DNA of 8,213 bases from Methylococcaceae bacterium (GTDB lineage Bacteria; Pseudomonadota; Gammaproteobacteria; Methylococcales; Methylomonadaceae): NCBI GenBank assembly GCA_947505055.1, contig CANNLO010000201.1, forward strand, positions 1 through 8,213, given 5' to 3'. The notes beneath the pieces are model-generated. The model searched no databases and was not told where the DNA came from. It was given only the letters and a program-made list of their open reading frames with translations. The stretch's first letter is position 1, and every line of letters starts with the position of its first letter. Of the stretch, positions 1 through 6,215 are shown in pieces. Both the position numbers and the translations under genes were made by a program.

Positions 1-390
1 AAGCTGTTGCCGGCACTCAATTTTAATGCAGCCGTTATTTTTCTAATGCTTGCCAGCTTAATGTCCGCAACCGGCAGTACCTATTTTTTCGACAACAATA
101 CCGATCTTTATGGGCCATTAGCCAGCAACCTGCGCTTAATGCTGATTTATTTAACGCTAAGCCAGTTTGGCATATACTGTTTTTGCAGCTACTGTCAAAA
201 CTTTCGACTATTAATACCGGCAGGTCTATTTTGGTTAGTATTGATTGGGGCAATCGAGTTCTACGGTATGGTTAACGAGATCGCCATAGATGAAGATTAT
301 AGTCGGTTATTCTTTTACTTGGGGGCGTCTAATTTAGCTTATGGCGGCTTTTATAGTTTCAATGAAAATCTGCGCTCGGATATTAAATAA
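1..390 (+). CDS. Integral membrane protein of unknown function, 5'-truncated by the window edge
   Basis: The reading frame is open from base 1 to a TAA at 388-390 and encodes at least 129 residues. There is no convincing ribosome-binding site near the TTG at 7 or the ATGs at 46 and 61, so the true start probably lies upstream of the window. The visible part is strongly hydrophobic. Likely membrane segments span about residues 10-24, 44-62 and 70-86, with a weaker fourth around 104-120 containing Gly/Tyr/Phe. A Cys-rich patch (C60, C62, C65) sits at the end of the second segment. The tail is short and polar. I recognise no family motif. The next gene starts about 100 bp downstream on the same strand, and its signal-peptide protein is unrelated in sequence. 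The frame is probably real because of its length, composition and clean stop; its function is unknown. Confidence 0.6.
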   Translation, partial: KLLPALNFNAAVIFLMLASLMSATGSTYFFDNNTDLYGPLASNLRLMLIYLTLSQFGIYCFCSYCQNFRLLIPAGLFWLVLIGAIEFYGMVNEIAIDEDYSRLFFYLGASNLAYGGFYSFNENLRSDIK

Positions 391-493
391 ATCAAGTCTG
401 TCAACGCGAGTTGGTTATTTTAGTTGGAACTGGCCGCCGGCTTACGGGCAGATTTTATTCCATTATTTAAGTCACCTAAATCCGGAGTTAAAA

Positions 494-928
494 ATGCAAC
501 TTGTCAGATCTAAATCATTAGTAAGAGTACTAGCCGCTGTCAGCTTTGTCGTTAGCCTTTATGCCAGTCCAAATGCAATAGCCAGTGAACAGGAAGCTGA
601 GTGCATGAACCATGTACAAAATAAAATTTCCTGGGACTATGATGGACGTAAACAATGGGAGACGGCTAATATTGAAAAGTTATGTAAAGGGACGACTAAG
701 CCAAAGGAACCCGGAGAATGTTTCAACAAGATCATGCAAGGTCAGGTTAAATGGGGTAGTGATGATAAATGGGACTGGAAGAATGCTGTCAGCCTGTGTT
801 CAGGAACGGATAACTCTGATGAAAGAATTTCCTGCTTCAAAACAAAGATAGATGCTGGCGATAATTGGAATACCGCGATTTTGGATTGCCAAATAAGTGG
901 AAAAGTGGGTTTGAACAAGAAAATGTAA
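494..928 (+). CDS. Small secreted protein with three Cys/Trp repeats, function unknown
   Basis: This is a 144-residue protein. The frame is open back to 341, but ATG 494 is chosen because GGAG at 484-487 sits six bases upstream and because this start gives a clean Sec signal peptide: a basic N-terminus, a hydrophobic stretch at about 11-23 and a likely cut after A28-I-A30. The mature part contains three imperfect repeats, each opened and closed by a cysteine: C37-C64, C76-C102 and C114-C132. Each carries the core W-x2-A shortly before the closing Cys (W55/A58, W95/A98, W125/A128). Repeats 1 and 2 end in LC followed by Lys/Ser-Gly-Thr; repeat 3 is shortened. Six cysteines in pairs suggest one disulfide per repeat in the periplasm or outside the cell, which is inference. 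I do not recognise a named family. It appears monocistronic, followed by a long inverted repeat. Confidence 0.75.
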   Translation: MQLVRSKSLVRVLAAVSFVVSLYASPNAIASEQEAECMNHVQNKISWDYDGRKQWETANIEKLCKGTTKPKEPGECFNKIMQGQVKWGSDDKWDWKNAVSLCSGTDNSDERISCFKTKIDAGDNWNTAILDCQISGKVGLNKKM

Positions 929-975
929 GCTGCTACAGACTTCGTCGGGCGAGTTACGCTGCCGTTCGGCACAAT

Positions 976-1016
976 ATCATGCTAGGATTGCATCTGTCAT
1001 GTAGTCCTAGCATGAT
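976..1016 (+). terminator. Long inverted repeat / hairpin, possible terminator or operator
   Basis: A perfect 12-bp inverted repeat (ATCATGCTAGGA at 976-987, complement at 1005-1016) continues inward for six more pairs, two of them G-U in RNA, to a five-base loop at 994-998. It lies 48 bp after the Cys-repeat gene and about 115 bp before the next gene, so it could end transcription of the former. Only a weak T-rich stretch follows (TTAACGTTTT), which is poor for a classical intrinsic terminator. The alternative is an operator, since the right arm covers the -35 region of the TATAAT box at 1032. Confidence 0.45.
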
Positions 1017-1031
1017 TTAACGTTTTGTAGT

Positions 1032-1037
1032 TATAAT
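1032..1037 (+). promoter_or_regulatory. Candidate -10 box of the SRPBCC-LOV-hydroxylase-msrPQ operon
   Basis: A perfect TATAAT lies about 95 bp upstream of the first gene of the operon, in an otherwise AT-rich stretch. There is no good -35 hexamer at 16-18 bp spacing; the matching place falls in the right arm of the inverted repeat. If it is a promoter it may therefore need an activator, or the palindrome may be a repressor site. AT richness makes chance matches common, so confidence is low. Confidence 0.28.
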
Positions 1038-1120
1038 TCATTGAGAGTAATAAAATTTATTTTTCAGAGAGGCTTTAGAAAAACAATAATAATTATGTTT
1101 AGCTGTTATTTAAACTGGAA

Positions 1121-1124
1121 GAGG
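1121..1124 (+). promoter_or_regulatory. Ribosome-binding site supporting a GTG start
   Basis: GAGG within GGAAGAGG lies seven bases before GTG 1132. It is the only good Shine-Dalgarno in the leader and fixes the non-ATG start of the SRPBCC gene. Confidence 0.7.
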
Positions 1125-1131
1125 TATTGCA

Positions 1132-1614
1132 GTGCAAATTAAATTTTCGTTTGATTCATCAAAGCCGATTGCGGGTGAAGCGAGCATTGAGATCAATAAA
1201 TCCATACACGATGTTTTTTCTTATATTGGCGAGCATTTTTATGATAACTACCCTAAATGGGCTGTAGAAGTCATTGAATTTGAACCGCTGGACGGTAAAG
1301 AAGCTAAAGTCGGTTCTAAAGCAAAACAAATTCGTGAAGACAACGGCTCAATAGTCGAATCTATTTTTGAGATTACGGATTATCAGCCTTCGATGAAGCT
1401 TATTTTTAAGGGGCTCACCGAGCCCTATATACACAGTTATTTATTGGAAAGTAGTGAGATAAATAACTTCACGCGCTTGACGTTTCGTTTTGAACTATCA
1501 CAAATTGAAGTGTTTATGCGGCCCTTTCAAAAACTGATACGATCTGCGATTGAAGATGGCGCAGAAAATACCGTGGAAAATATTAAAAATTTAATCGTTG
1601 CTGATTCTAATTAA
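1132..1614 (+). CDS. SRPBCC-fold (START/polyketide cyclase-like) protein
   Basis: This 160-residue soluble protein has the layout of the SRPBCC superfamily, which folds as a helix-grip cavity for hydrophobic ligands. An early beta strand and helix (about residues 16-34) are followed by a Tyr-Pro-Lys-Trp at 40-43, where such proteins usually carry a 'W' after the first helices. Alternating strands run to about 126, then a long C-terminal amphipathic helix at about 129-155. The start is GTG; GAGG at 1121-1124, seven bases upstream, decides it, and no ATG fits. There is no signal peptide, so it is cytoplasmic. It is the first gene of the probable operon, 43 bp before the LOV gene. A role in binding or handling a lipid or other hydrophobic molecule is a family-based guess; the specific ligand cannot be read from sequence. 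Confidence 0.8.
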   Translation: MQIKFSFDSSKPIAGEASIEINKSIHDVFSYIGEHFYDNYPKWAVEVIEFEPLDGKEAKVGSKAKQIREDNGSIVESIFEITDYQPSMKLIFKGLTEPYIHSYLLESSEINNFTRLTFRFELSQIEVFMRPFQKLIRSAIEDGAENTVENIKNLIVADSN

Positions 1615-1657
1615 TATTGAGTAGATTAATAATTATTATAAATATTGGAGTTTAATT

Positions 1658-2110
1658 ATGCCTTTTATTGTTGAAAAAGATAGTGGCCTTATTCCGCAAG
1701 TGCTGTCCGCTATTTTAGATGAATGTGTTAATGGAGTAACGTTAGCCGATCCAGATTTTGAAGATGCACCTATTGTTTACGCAAATAAAGCCTTTGAACG
1801 TTTAACGGGTTATAGCCAGGAAGAAATAATCGGCCATAATTGCCGTTTTCTTCAAGGTGAGGATAGAGATCAACCAGGACGTTATCAAATTGCCGAAGCC
1901 ATGAAAAAACATGAATCCATTGAAGTCACGTTACGCAATTATAAAAAAGATGGCACATTATTTAATAACCGTTTAAAAATAACGCCCTTGTTTGACAGAA
2001 AAAAACGGGTTATTTATTACCTGGGTGTGCAGTACGATATAACCACTCAGGTTAATGCTACAAATGAAATTAAAGAATTAAATGCAATAATCAATGCCAT
2101 GCCAAAATAA
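1658..2110 (+). CDS. Short LOV-domain blue-light photoreceptor
   Basis: This 150-residue protein is essentially one PAS/LOV domain (about 20-130) with short helical caps at both ends and no fused output domain. The signature G59-H-N-C-R-F-L-Q66 contains C62, the cysteine that forms the photo-adduct with flavin C4a. The flavin-contacting polar residues are present: N61, R63 and Q66, N94 in the RNYKKDG strand, N104 after it, and Q125 in GVQYDIT, the glutamine expected to flip on adduct formation. The domain is therefore predicted to bind FMN and respond to blue light. Short LOV proteins such as those of Pseudomonas putida signal through dimerisation of terminal helices; residues 131-150 could serve here. 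GGAG at 1647-1650 lies seven bases before the ATG. It sits second in the operon, 39 bp before the hydroxylase gene. No partner domain is encoded, so its target is unknown; the adjacent SRPBCC protein or a distant regulator are candidates. Confidence 0.93.
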   Translation: MPFIVEKDSGLIPQVLSAILDECVNGVTLADPDFEDAPIVYANKAFERLTGYSQEEIIGHNCRFLQGEDRDQPGRYQIAEAMKKHESIEVTLRNYKKDGTLFNNRLKITPLFDRKKRVIYYLGVQYDITTQVNATNEIKELNAIINAMPK

Positions 2111-2149
2111 ACCAGAATTTTATAATAATAATTACACGAAGGTGGGTTT

Positions 2150-2977
2150 ATGAATGCGACAGAAAATGCGAATAATGGTGGTCTTTTTTTTAATGAAGTC
2201 TTATTCGGTCTTGCGATACTGGCTTTTATCGTCTTAATAGCGATCGAGAAACGTCATCCTTTCCGTCAATTTCCTCAGAAGATTTTCAAAGAGTCATTTG
2301 TTACCAATACCACGGCATTTTTGATCAATAATGTGATTTTGACGGTATTGCGTGCATCATCATTATTTCTTGTCGCGCAACAATTTGCATTCTTTGGCCT
2401 ATTGAGCGGATTGGACAATGGCCCGGTAAAATGGTTGCTGGCGTTCGCATTTTTTGATCTGGCCATTTATCTTTGGCATGTTGCCAGCCACAAATACGAG
2501 TGCTTGTGGCGCTTTCATAAAGTCCATCATAGTGATAAAGGTTTTAATGTCTCTACCGGGTTTCGCTTTCATGTTTTTGATTTATTGCTGGAAATTATTT
2601 ATAAGTGTGTCTTTGTTGTCGTTATTGGCGTCAATGCGTACCTGGTACTTTCAATCGAGATTGTCGAGCTGTTTTTCATATTATTCCATCATGCCAATAT
2701 TCGTGTTCCGAAAGAAGAACTTATTTCTAAAATTTTTATAACACCCTCATTACACCGTACCCATCATTCGACATTACGTATTGAGCACGATAGTAACTAT
2801 GGTATTGTTTTTTCAATTTGGGACCAGTTTTTTGGCACCCGAAAAGAACTGGTTCCTGAACATATCGGCCTGGATTTAATTGAGGCTGAAAATTTTATCC
2901 AACTATTTTCCCTGGCCTTTATTACTGAACTGAAATTCAGAAAGTTATTCAGCTGGATTCCCAAAGGAAGAAAATAA
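2150..2977 (+). CDS. Membrane di-iron fatty acid hydroxylase / sterol desaturase family protein
   Basis: This 275-residue polytopic membrane protein has the three histidine clusters of the fatty acid hydroxylase superfamily (COG3000): H110-x3-H114, H123-x2-H126-H127 and H202-x2-H205-H206. Additional H141 and H180-H181 may complete the set. These histidines hold a non-haem di-iron centre that inserts oxygen or makes a double bond using O2 and reducing power. Hydrophobic segments lie at about 17-33, 57-85, 94-110 and 145-180, with the histidine clusters on the cytoplasmic side. The tail motif around D214-x-N-Y-G is also usual. A strong ribosome-binding site (GAAGGTGG) precedes the ATG. Substrate cannot be assigned: fatty acid, sterol, carotenoid and ether-lipid enzymes share these motifs. 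Its place between a LOV receptor and msrPQ suggests a light- or oxidation-linked membrane modification, which is inference. Confidence 0.87.
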   Translation: MNATENANNGGLFFNEVLFGLAILAFIVLIAIEKRHPFRQFPQKIFKESFVTNTTAFLINNVILTVLRASSLFLVAQQFAFFGLLSGLDNGPVKWLLAFAFFDLAIYLWHVASHKYECLWRFHKVHHSDKGFNVSTGFRFHVFDLLLEIIYKCVFVVVIGVNAYLVLSIEIVELFFILFHHANIRVPKEELISKIFITPSLHRTHHSTLRIEHDSNYGIVFSIWDQFFGTRKELVPEHIGLDLIEAENFIQLFSLAFITELKFRKLFSWIPKGRK

Positions 2978-3028
2978 TGGCTATATGGCCGGTTTGCTCT
3001 CATTGCTTAACCAGTAGGTATACTAGCG

Positions 3029-3985
3029 ATGATAATTAAAACAATAAAAGATATTCCTGCTTCTGAGATTACCGATCCTTTGGTTTTTAAGCAGCGACGT
3101 CAAATAATTAAATCCCTGTTCGCGACTATGCTTGCTGGTACGGGTATAAGCCAAGTATTAGCTAATAACGATAAATCGGCTTGGGCGGATTTGGCAAAAG
3201 CCGATATTTCAGCCGGTTCTTTAGTACCCACGTCTTTTGAACTGATTAAAAATAATACTAATTATTATGAGTTTTCTTTTAATAAAAAAGATGCAAGCAC
3301 TCTTGCGCAAAATCTGAGTACTGATCCCTGGTCTGTAGAAATTAGTGGTGAGGTTGAAAACCCCGGTATATTTTATTTGGAAGATATCTTGCGGCAGCAG
3401 ATGCTACAAGAATATACCTATCGTTTTCGCTGTGTCGAAGCCTGGTCTATGGTTGTACCCTGGGTCGGTTTTTCGTTGGCTAGTTTATTGAAAACTGTTA
3501 AACCCTTATCGACGGCCAAATTCGTTAAATTCACCGCTATTTATCAGCCGGACGTAATGCCCAAACAACAGGATAATGTGATGCTGGAATGGCCTTATGT
3601 CGAAGGTTTACGCATCGATGAAGCAATGCATCCTTTGACCATATTGGCTGTTGGCATGTATGGGGACAGTCTGCCTAAGCAAAATGGTGCGCCCTTGCGT
3701 TTGGTCGTACCCTGGAAATACGGCTTTAAAAGTATTAAAGCGATAGTAAAGATTGAGTTGTTAAAAAGAGCTCCGATTACCACCTGGACTAAATTTTCAC
3801 CCAATGATTATGGCTTTTATTCTAATGTAAATCCTGCTGTTGCTCATCCTCGCTGGAGTCAAAATAGTGAACGCCAACTAGGCAGCCGCTTTTTTACCGG
3901 ACGTCGACAAACTGAAATTTTTAACGGCTATGGCGAGCAAGTCGCGTCATTGTATAGCGGCATGGATCTACGGCATTTTTTCTGA
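3029..3985 (+). CDS. msrP: MsrP, periplasmic protein-methionine-sulfoxide reductase, molybdenum catalytic subunit
   Basis: This 318-residue protein is close to the usual length of MsrP (formerly YedY). It uses molybdopterin to reduce methionine sulfoxide in periplasmic proteins, fed by the haem protein MsrQ. The N-terminus carries a twin-arginine signal: Q22-R23-R24-Q25-I-I-K, then a hydrophobic stretch to about residue 44, for Tat export of the folded, cofactor-loaded enzyme. The molybdenum ligand is C135 in the family motif YRFRCVEAWSMVVPW (131-145). The C-terminal motif NGYGEQVASLYSGMDLR also matches the family. The ribosome-binding site is modest (AGTAGG about ten bases upstream), so expression may partly depend on translation of the upstream genes. 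Its stop overlaps the msrQ start as TGATG. In E. coli the pair answers hypochlorous acid stress; here it shares an operon with a blue-light receptor. Confidence 0.95.
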   Translation: MIIKTIKDIPASEITDPLVFKQRRQIIKSLFATMLAGTGISQVLANNDKSAWADLAKADISAGSLVPTSFELIKNNTNYYEFSFNKKDASTLAQNLSTDPWSVEISGEVENPGIFYLEDILRQQMLQEYTYRFRCVEAWSMVVPWVGFSLASLLKTVKPLSTAKFVKFTAIYQPDVMPKQQDNVMLEWPYVEGLRIDEAMHPLTILAVGMYGDSLPKQNGAPLRLVVPWKYGFKSIKAIVKIELLKRAPITTWTKFSPNDYGFYSNVNPAVAHPRWSQNSERQLGSRFFTGRRQTEIFNGYGEQVASLYSGMDLRHFF

Positions 3986-4674
3986 TGTTTATTAGATTTA
4001 ACAACATGTGGTCTTTGATTTTTGTCGCGGGCTTAATACCGCTGTTCTGGTTGTTGATCGATATTGCTCTGGACAATTTGGGAGCAAATCCGATTCAGGC
4101 GCTGCATATTCGTTTAGGCGATTGGTCTTTGCGTTTTTTATGGCTGACCCTGGCCATTACGCCGCTACAAACCATTACCAAATGGCGGGGCATGACCGAT
4201 TATCGGCAAATGTTGGGGTTATATGCTTTCTTTTATGCGACTTTACATTTACTGGTTTATTTGGTGGTAGACCATTATCTCCAGTGGCGTATTATTGGTA
4301 TCGATATAATTGAAAGTTCTTATATCTGGTTTGGAGTTGTGGCATATAGTATCGTTTTTCTTTTAGCGCTTACCTCGCCAAAATGGGCTAAAAAGCGCAT
4401 GGGTAAAACCTGGAAAAAACTCCACCGCTATATTTATATTGCAGCTATTGCAGCCATTATTCATTATTACTGGCAACTTAAAGGCAATCTGGCGGAACCT
4501 TTTTTTTATTTAATCTTAATCGCTTTATTATTAAGTTTTCGTATTGCCGTCTGGTTGAAAAATCGTCAATTTAATAAGATGATGATACCTACAAGAAATA
4601 AAATAATTATTCAGCCCGTTGCCTTGGTAACTCAGGAGATAAACAGAAAAATCATAGATAATGATTTGAAATAG
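3985..4674 (+). CDS. msrQ: MsrQ, haem b membrane subunit of the MsrPQ methionine-sulfoxide reductase
   Basis: This 229-residue inner-membrane protein of the ferric reductase-like domain family has about six transmembrane segments, near 10-28, 47-65, 76-96, 113-131, 149-164 and 172-190. H88 (LHLLVY), H147 (LHRYIY) and H160 (IIHYYW) fall where E. coli MsrQ has its haem-binding histidines. It passes electrons from the quinone pool, or from a cytosolic flavin reductase, to MsrP in the periplasm. Its ATG overlaps the msrP stop codon by one base, so the two are translationally coupled. The protein is somewhat longer than E. coli MsrQ (211 residues) because of a basic, cytoplasmic C-terminal tail from about 192 on. 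It is the last gene of the operon. A T-run follows (4678-4684) but no convincing terminator stem precedes it. Confidence 0.95.
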   Translation: MFIRFNNMWSLIFVAGLIPLFWLLIDIALDNLGANPIQALHIRLGDWSLRFLWLTLAITPLQTITKWRGMTDYRQMLGLYAFFYATLHLLVYLVVDHYLQWRIIGIDIIESSYIWFGVVAYSIVFLLALTSPKWAKKRMGKTWKKLHRYIYIAAIAAIIHYYWQLKGNLAEPFFYLILIALLLSFRIAVWLKNRQFNKMMIPTRNKIIIQPVALVTQEINRKIIDNDLK

Positions 4675-4729
4675 GCCGTTTTTTCTGTGGAAAGTACGAA
4701 GTAAATCAAAATAGCGTATTTTTGCTTGG

Positions 4730-4799
4730 TATCTCTTTAAAAAATTTCGCTGGTTCCCAAACTGGAGTTTGGAAACCAGCACACTCTGGATAAGAGATA
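4730..4799. repeat. Nested inverted repeats before the photolyase gene
   Basis: The inner arms 4749-4763 and 4766-4780 are complementary over 15 bp with one mismatch (GCTGGTTCCCAAACT and its partner). The outer arms TATCTCTT (4730-4737) and AAGAGATA (4792-4799) form a second perfect 8-bp inverted repeat around it. The inner palindrome resembles the GTTCCCA...TGGGAAC type of interspersed palindromic repeat found in many proteobacterial intergenic regions; membership is inferred by eye. It lies between msrQ and the photolyase gene, where it could stop readthrough from the operon. A further small palindrome (AAAATA, GCG, TATTTT) sits at 4708-4722. Confidence 0.6.
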
Positions 4800-4811
4800 T
4801 GAATGCTTACC
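4785..4811 (+). promoter_or_regulatory. Shared upstream element, photolyase copy
   Basis: TCTG, one variable base, ATA, one variable purine, GAG, then TATGAATGCTTACC. The same element recurs at 7378-7403 before the lipocalin with two mismatches and one extra base (A4797 or its neighbour). The final 14 bases are identical. Its ATG at 4799 opens a 13-codon frame that stops at 4838-4840, five bases before the photolyase start. It may be a regulatory site, a leader-peptide start, or the tail of a dispersed repeat; the sequence alone does not decide. Confidence 0.55.
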
Positions 4812-4840
4812 CCCGACGCCACTGTCTTCTAATTAATTAG
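4799..4840 (+). CDS. Possible leader peptide of the photolyase gene (13 residues)
   Basis: ATG AAT GCT TAC followed by nine more sense codons (encoding MNAYPRRHCLLIN) and a TAG that ends five bases before the photolyase ATG. Purines (AAGAGA) precede it but only one to two bases away, closer than a normal ribosome-binding site. Support comes from the second copy of the start region before the lipocalin, and from the lack of any Shine-Dalgarno for the photolyase itself. It could equally be chance. Confidence 0.25.
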   Translation: MNAYPRRHCLLIN

Positions 4841-4845
4841 TTCCG

Positions 4846-6213
4846 ATGACCTGTTATTCAACTTCACTATTCCTGTTCCGCCGTGACCTCCGTATTCATG
4901 ATAATACCGCTTTGAATGAAGCCTTGCGGCTTTCTGAGCGGGTCATCCCCTGCTTTATTTTCGATCCAAGGCAAATTAAGCCGCATCCCTATCAGAGCAA
5001 GCCAGGTCTGCAGTTTATGTTGCAATCGCTGAAGGATCTTCAGCGGCAGTTAAACGCCGCTGGCGGAAAATTAGCGCTGTATGAAGCGCTGCCGGAACAG
5101 GTCATCAAGCAGTTGGTCGAACAGCAGCAGATACAGGCCGTGTTTATCAATCGCGATTACACGCCGTTCAGTCGGCGGCGCGATACTGAGTTGGCCGTTG
5201 TCTGTAAACAGCTGGGCGTTGCCTTGCACAGTCTTCCCGACAGCCTGCTTAATGAGCCGGAGCAGGCCGTAAAAAGCGATAAAACACCCTATAAAGTATT
5301 TACAGCCTTTTATAATAATGCCAGACAATTTCCGGTTGCTCTGCCACAGGCCCTGGTTCAGCGGAATTTTTTGTCTGTGGACTCAGAATTTGCCAGCGAT
5401 TATCTGGGCCCGTCTCCTGTAAATACAGCAATCAACGGCGGCCGTGAGCCGGCTTTGGCGATACTGGAGCAGCTTGGCGACTGCGCCGATTACCAAAATA
5501 CCCGCGACTTTCCTGCGCTGGACGCGACCAGCAAGCTTTCCGCCCATTTAAAGTTTGGCACTTGTTCGGTACGCGAAGTTTATTATGCGGTTACCGAACG
5601 GCTCGGCAGTGAACATCCCTTGCTTCGTCAATTGTACTGGCGGGATTTTTTTACTCATATTGCTTATCATTTTCCGCAGGTTTTCGGGCGCGCTTTTCTG
5701 GATAAATTTGCTAACCTGAGCTGGGACAATAACCCCGCTTATTTTCAAGCCTGGTGCGACGGAAAAACCGGCTTTCCAATCGTGGATGCCGGAATGCGTG
5801 AACTCAACGCGACTGGTTTTATGCATAACCGGGTGCGCATGATTGTTGCGTCTTTTCTGGTCAAGGACCTGCATATCGATTGGCGCTGGGGTGAGCGTTA
5901 TTTTGCCCAGCATCTGCTTGATTATGATCCCTGTGTTAATAACGGCAACTGGCAATGGGCAGCCTCGACCGGTTGTGATGCGCAGCCTTATTTCAGGATT
6001 TTTAATCCCTGGCTACAGCAGCTTAAATTTGATCAGGACTGCCGGTACATTCATCACTGGCTGCCCGAACTGCAAGCCTTTCCCCCAAAAATCCTACATC
6101 AATGGGCTAAAAAGCACTGTGCTTGCAGTTATCCAGAGCCGATTATTGAGCATGGCCTTGAAAGTCAGCTCACCAAGGCATGGTTTAAGGAAGCTATGGT
6201 TCGTTTGGATTGA
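4846..6213 (+). CDS. phrB: Class I deoxyribodipyrimidine photolyase
   Basis: This 455-residue flavoenzyme is close in length to E. coli PhrB (about 472). It splits UV-induced pyrimidine dimers in DNA using blue light absorbed by FADH-. The N-terminal alpha/beta antenna domain begins FLFRRDLRIHDNTAL (9-23). The FAD domain shows the TSKLSAHLKFG phosphate-binding stretch (228-238), LYWRDFF (263-269) and the hallmark N365-N-G-N-W-Q-W371 followed by AASTGCDAQPYFRIFNP. The three tryptophans of the electron-transfer chain are present as W369, W346 and W293, matching W382, W359 and W306 of E. coli. An in-frame TAA at 4834-4836 excludes a longer start, so ATG 4846 is secure although no Shine-Dalgarno precedes it. 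The gene converges on the epimerase gene with two bases between stops. The second chromophore (folate or deazaflavin) cannot be told by eye. Confidence 0.95.
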   Translation: MTCYSTSLFLFRRDLRIHDNTALNEALRLSERVIPCFIFDPRQIKPHPYQSKPGLQFMLQSLKDLQRQLNAAGGKLALYEALPEQVIKQLVEQQQIQAVFINRDYTPFSRRRDTELAVVCKQLGVALHSLPDSLLNEPEQAVKSDKTPYKVFTAFYNNARQFPVALPQALVQRNFLSVDSEFASDYLGPSPVNTAINGGREPALAILEQLGDCADYQNTRDFPALDATSKLSAHLKFGTCSVREVYYAVTERLGSEHPLLRQLYWRDFFTHIAYHFPQVFGRAFLDKFANLSWDNNPAYFQAWCDGKTGFPIVDAGMRELNATGFMHNRVRMIVASFLVKDLHIDWRWGERYFAQHLLDYDPCVNNGNWQWAASTGCDAQPYFRIFNPWLQQLKFDQDCRYIHHWLPELQAFPPKILHQWAKKHCACSYPEPIIEHGLESQLTKAWFKEAMVRLD

Positions 6214-6215
6214 TG

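Noticed and set aside
341..493. Longer N-terminal start for the Cys-repeat protein
   Set aside because: The extension would overlap the upstream gene and bury the signal peptide. ATG 494 has a good ribosome-binding site and gives a clean export signal.
930..970. Degenerate REP-like sequence (GTCGGGCGAGTTACGCTGCC)
   Set aside because: It faintly recalls GGGTTACGCT-type interspersed repeats, but the arms do not pair well and no second copy exists in the window.
4008..4313. 101-codon + strand frame within msrQ
   Set aside because: It is an out-of-frame shadow of msrQ, whose membrane segments and haem histidines are clear.
4675..4700. Intrinsic terminator right after msrQ
   Set aside because: There is a T-run at 4678-4684 but no stem directly before it.
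5548..5955. 135-codon minus-strand frame opposite the photolyase
   Set aside because: It lies wholly inside a clear photolyase coding region and is the usual antisense shadow of a GC-richer gene.
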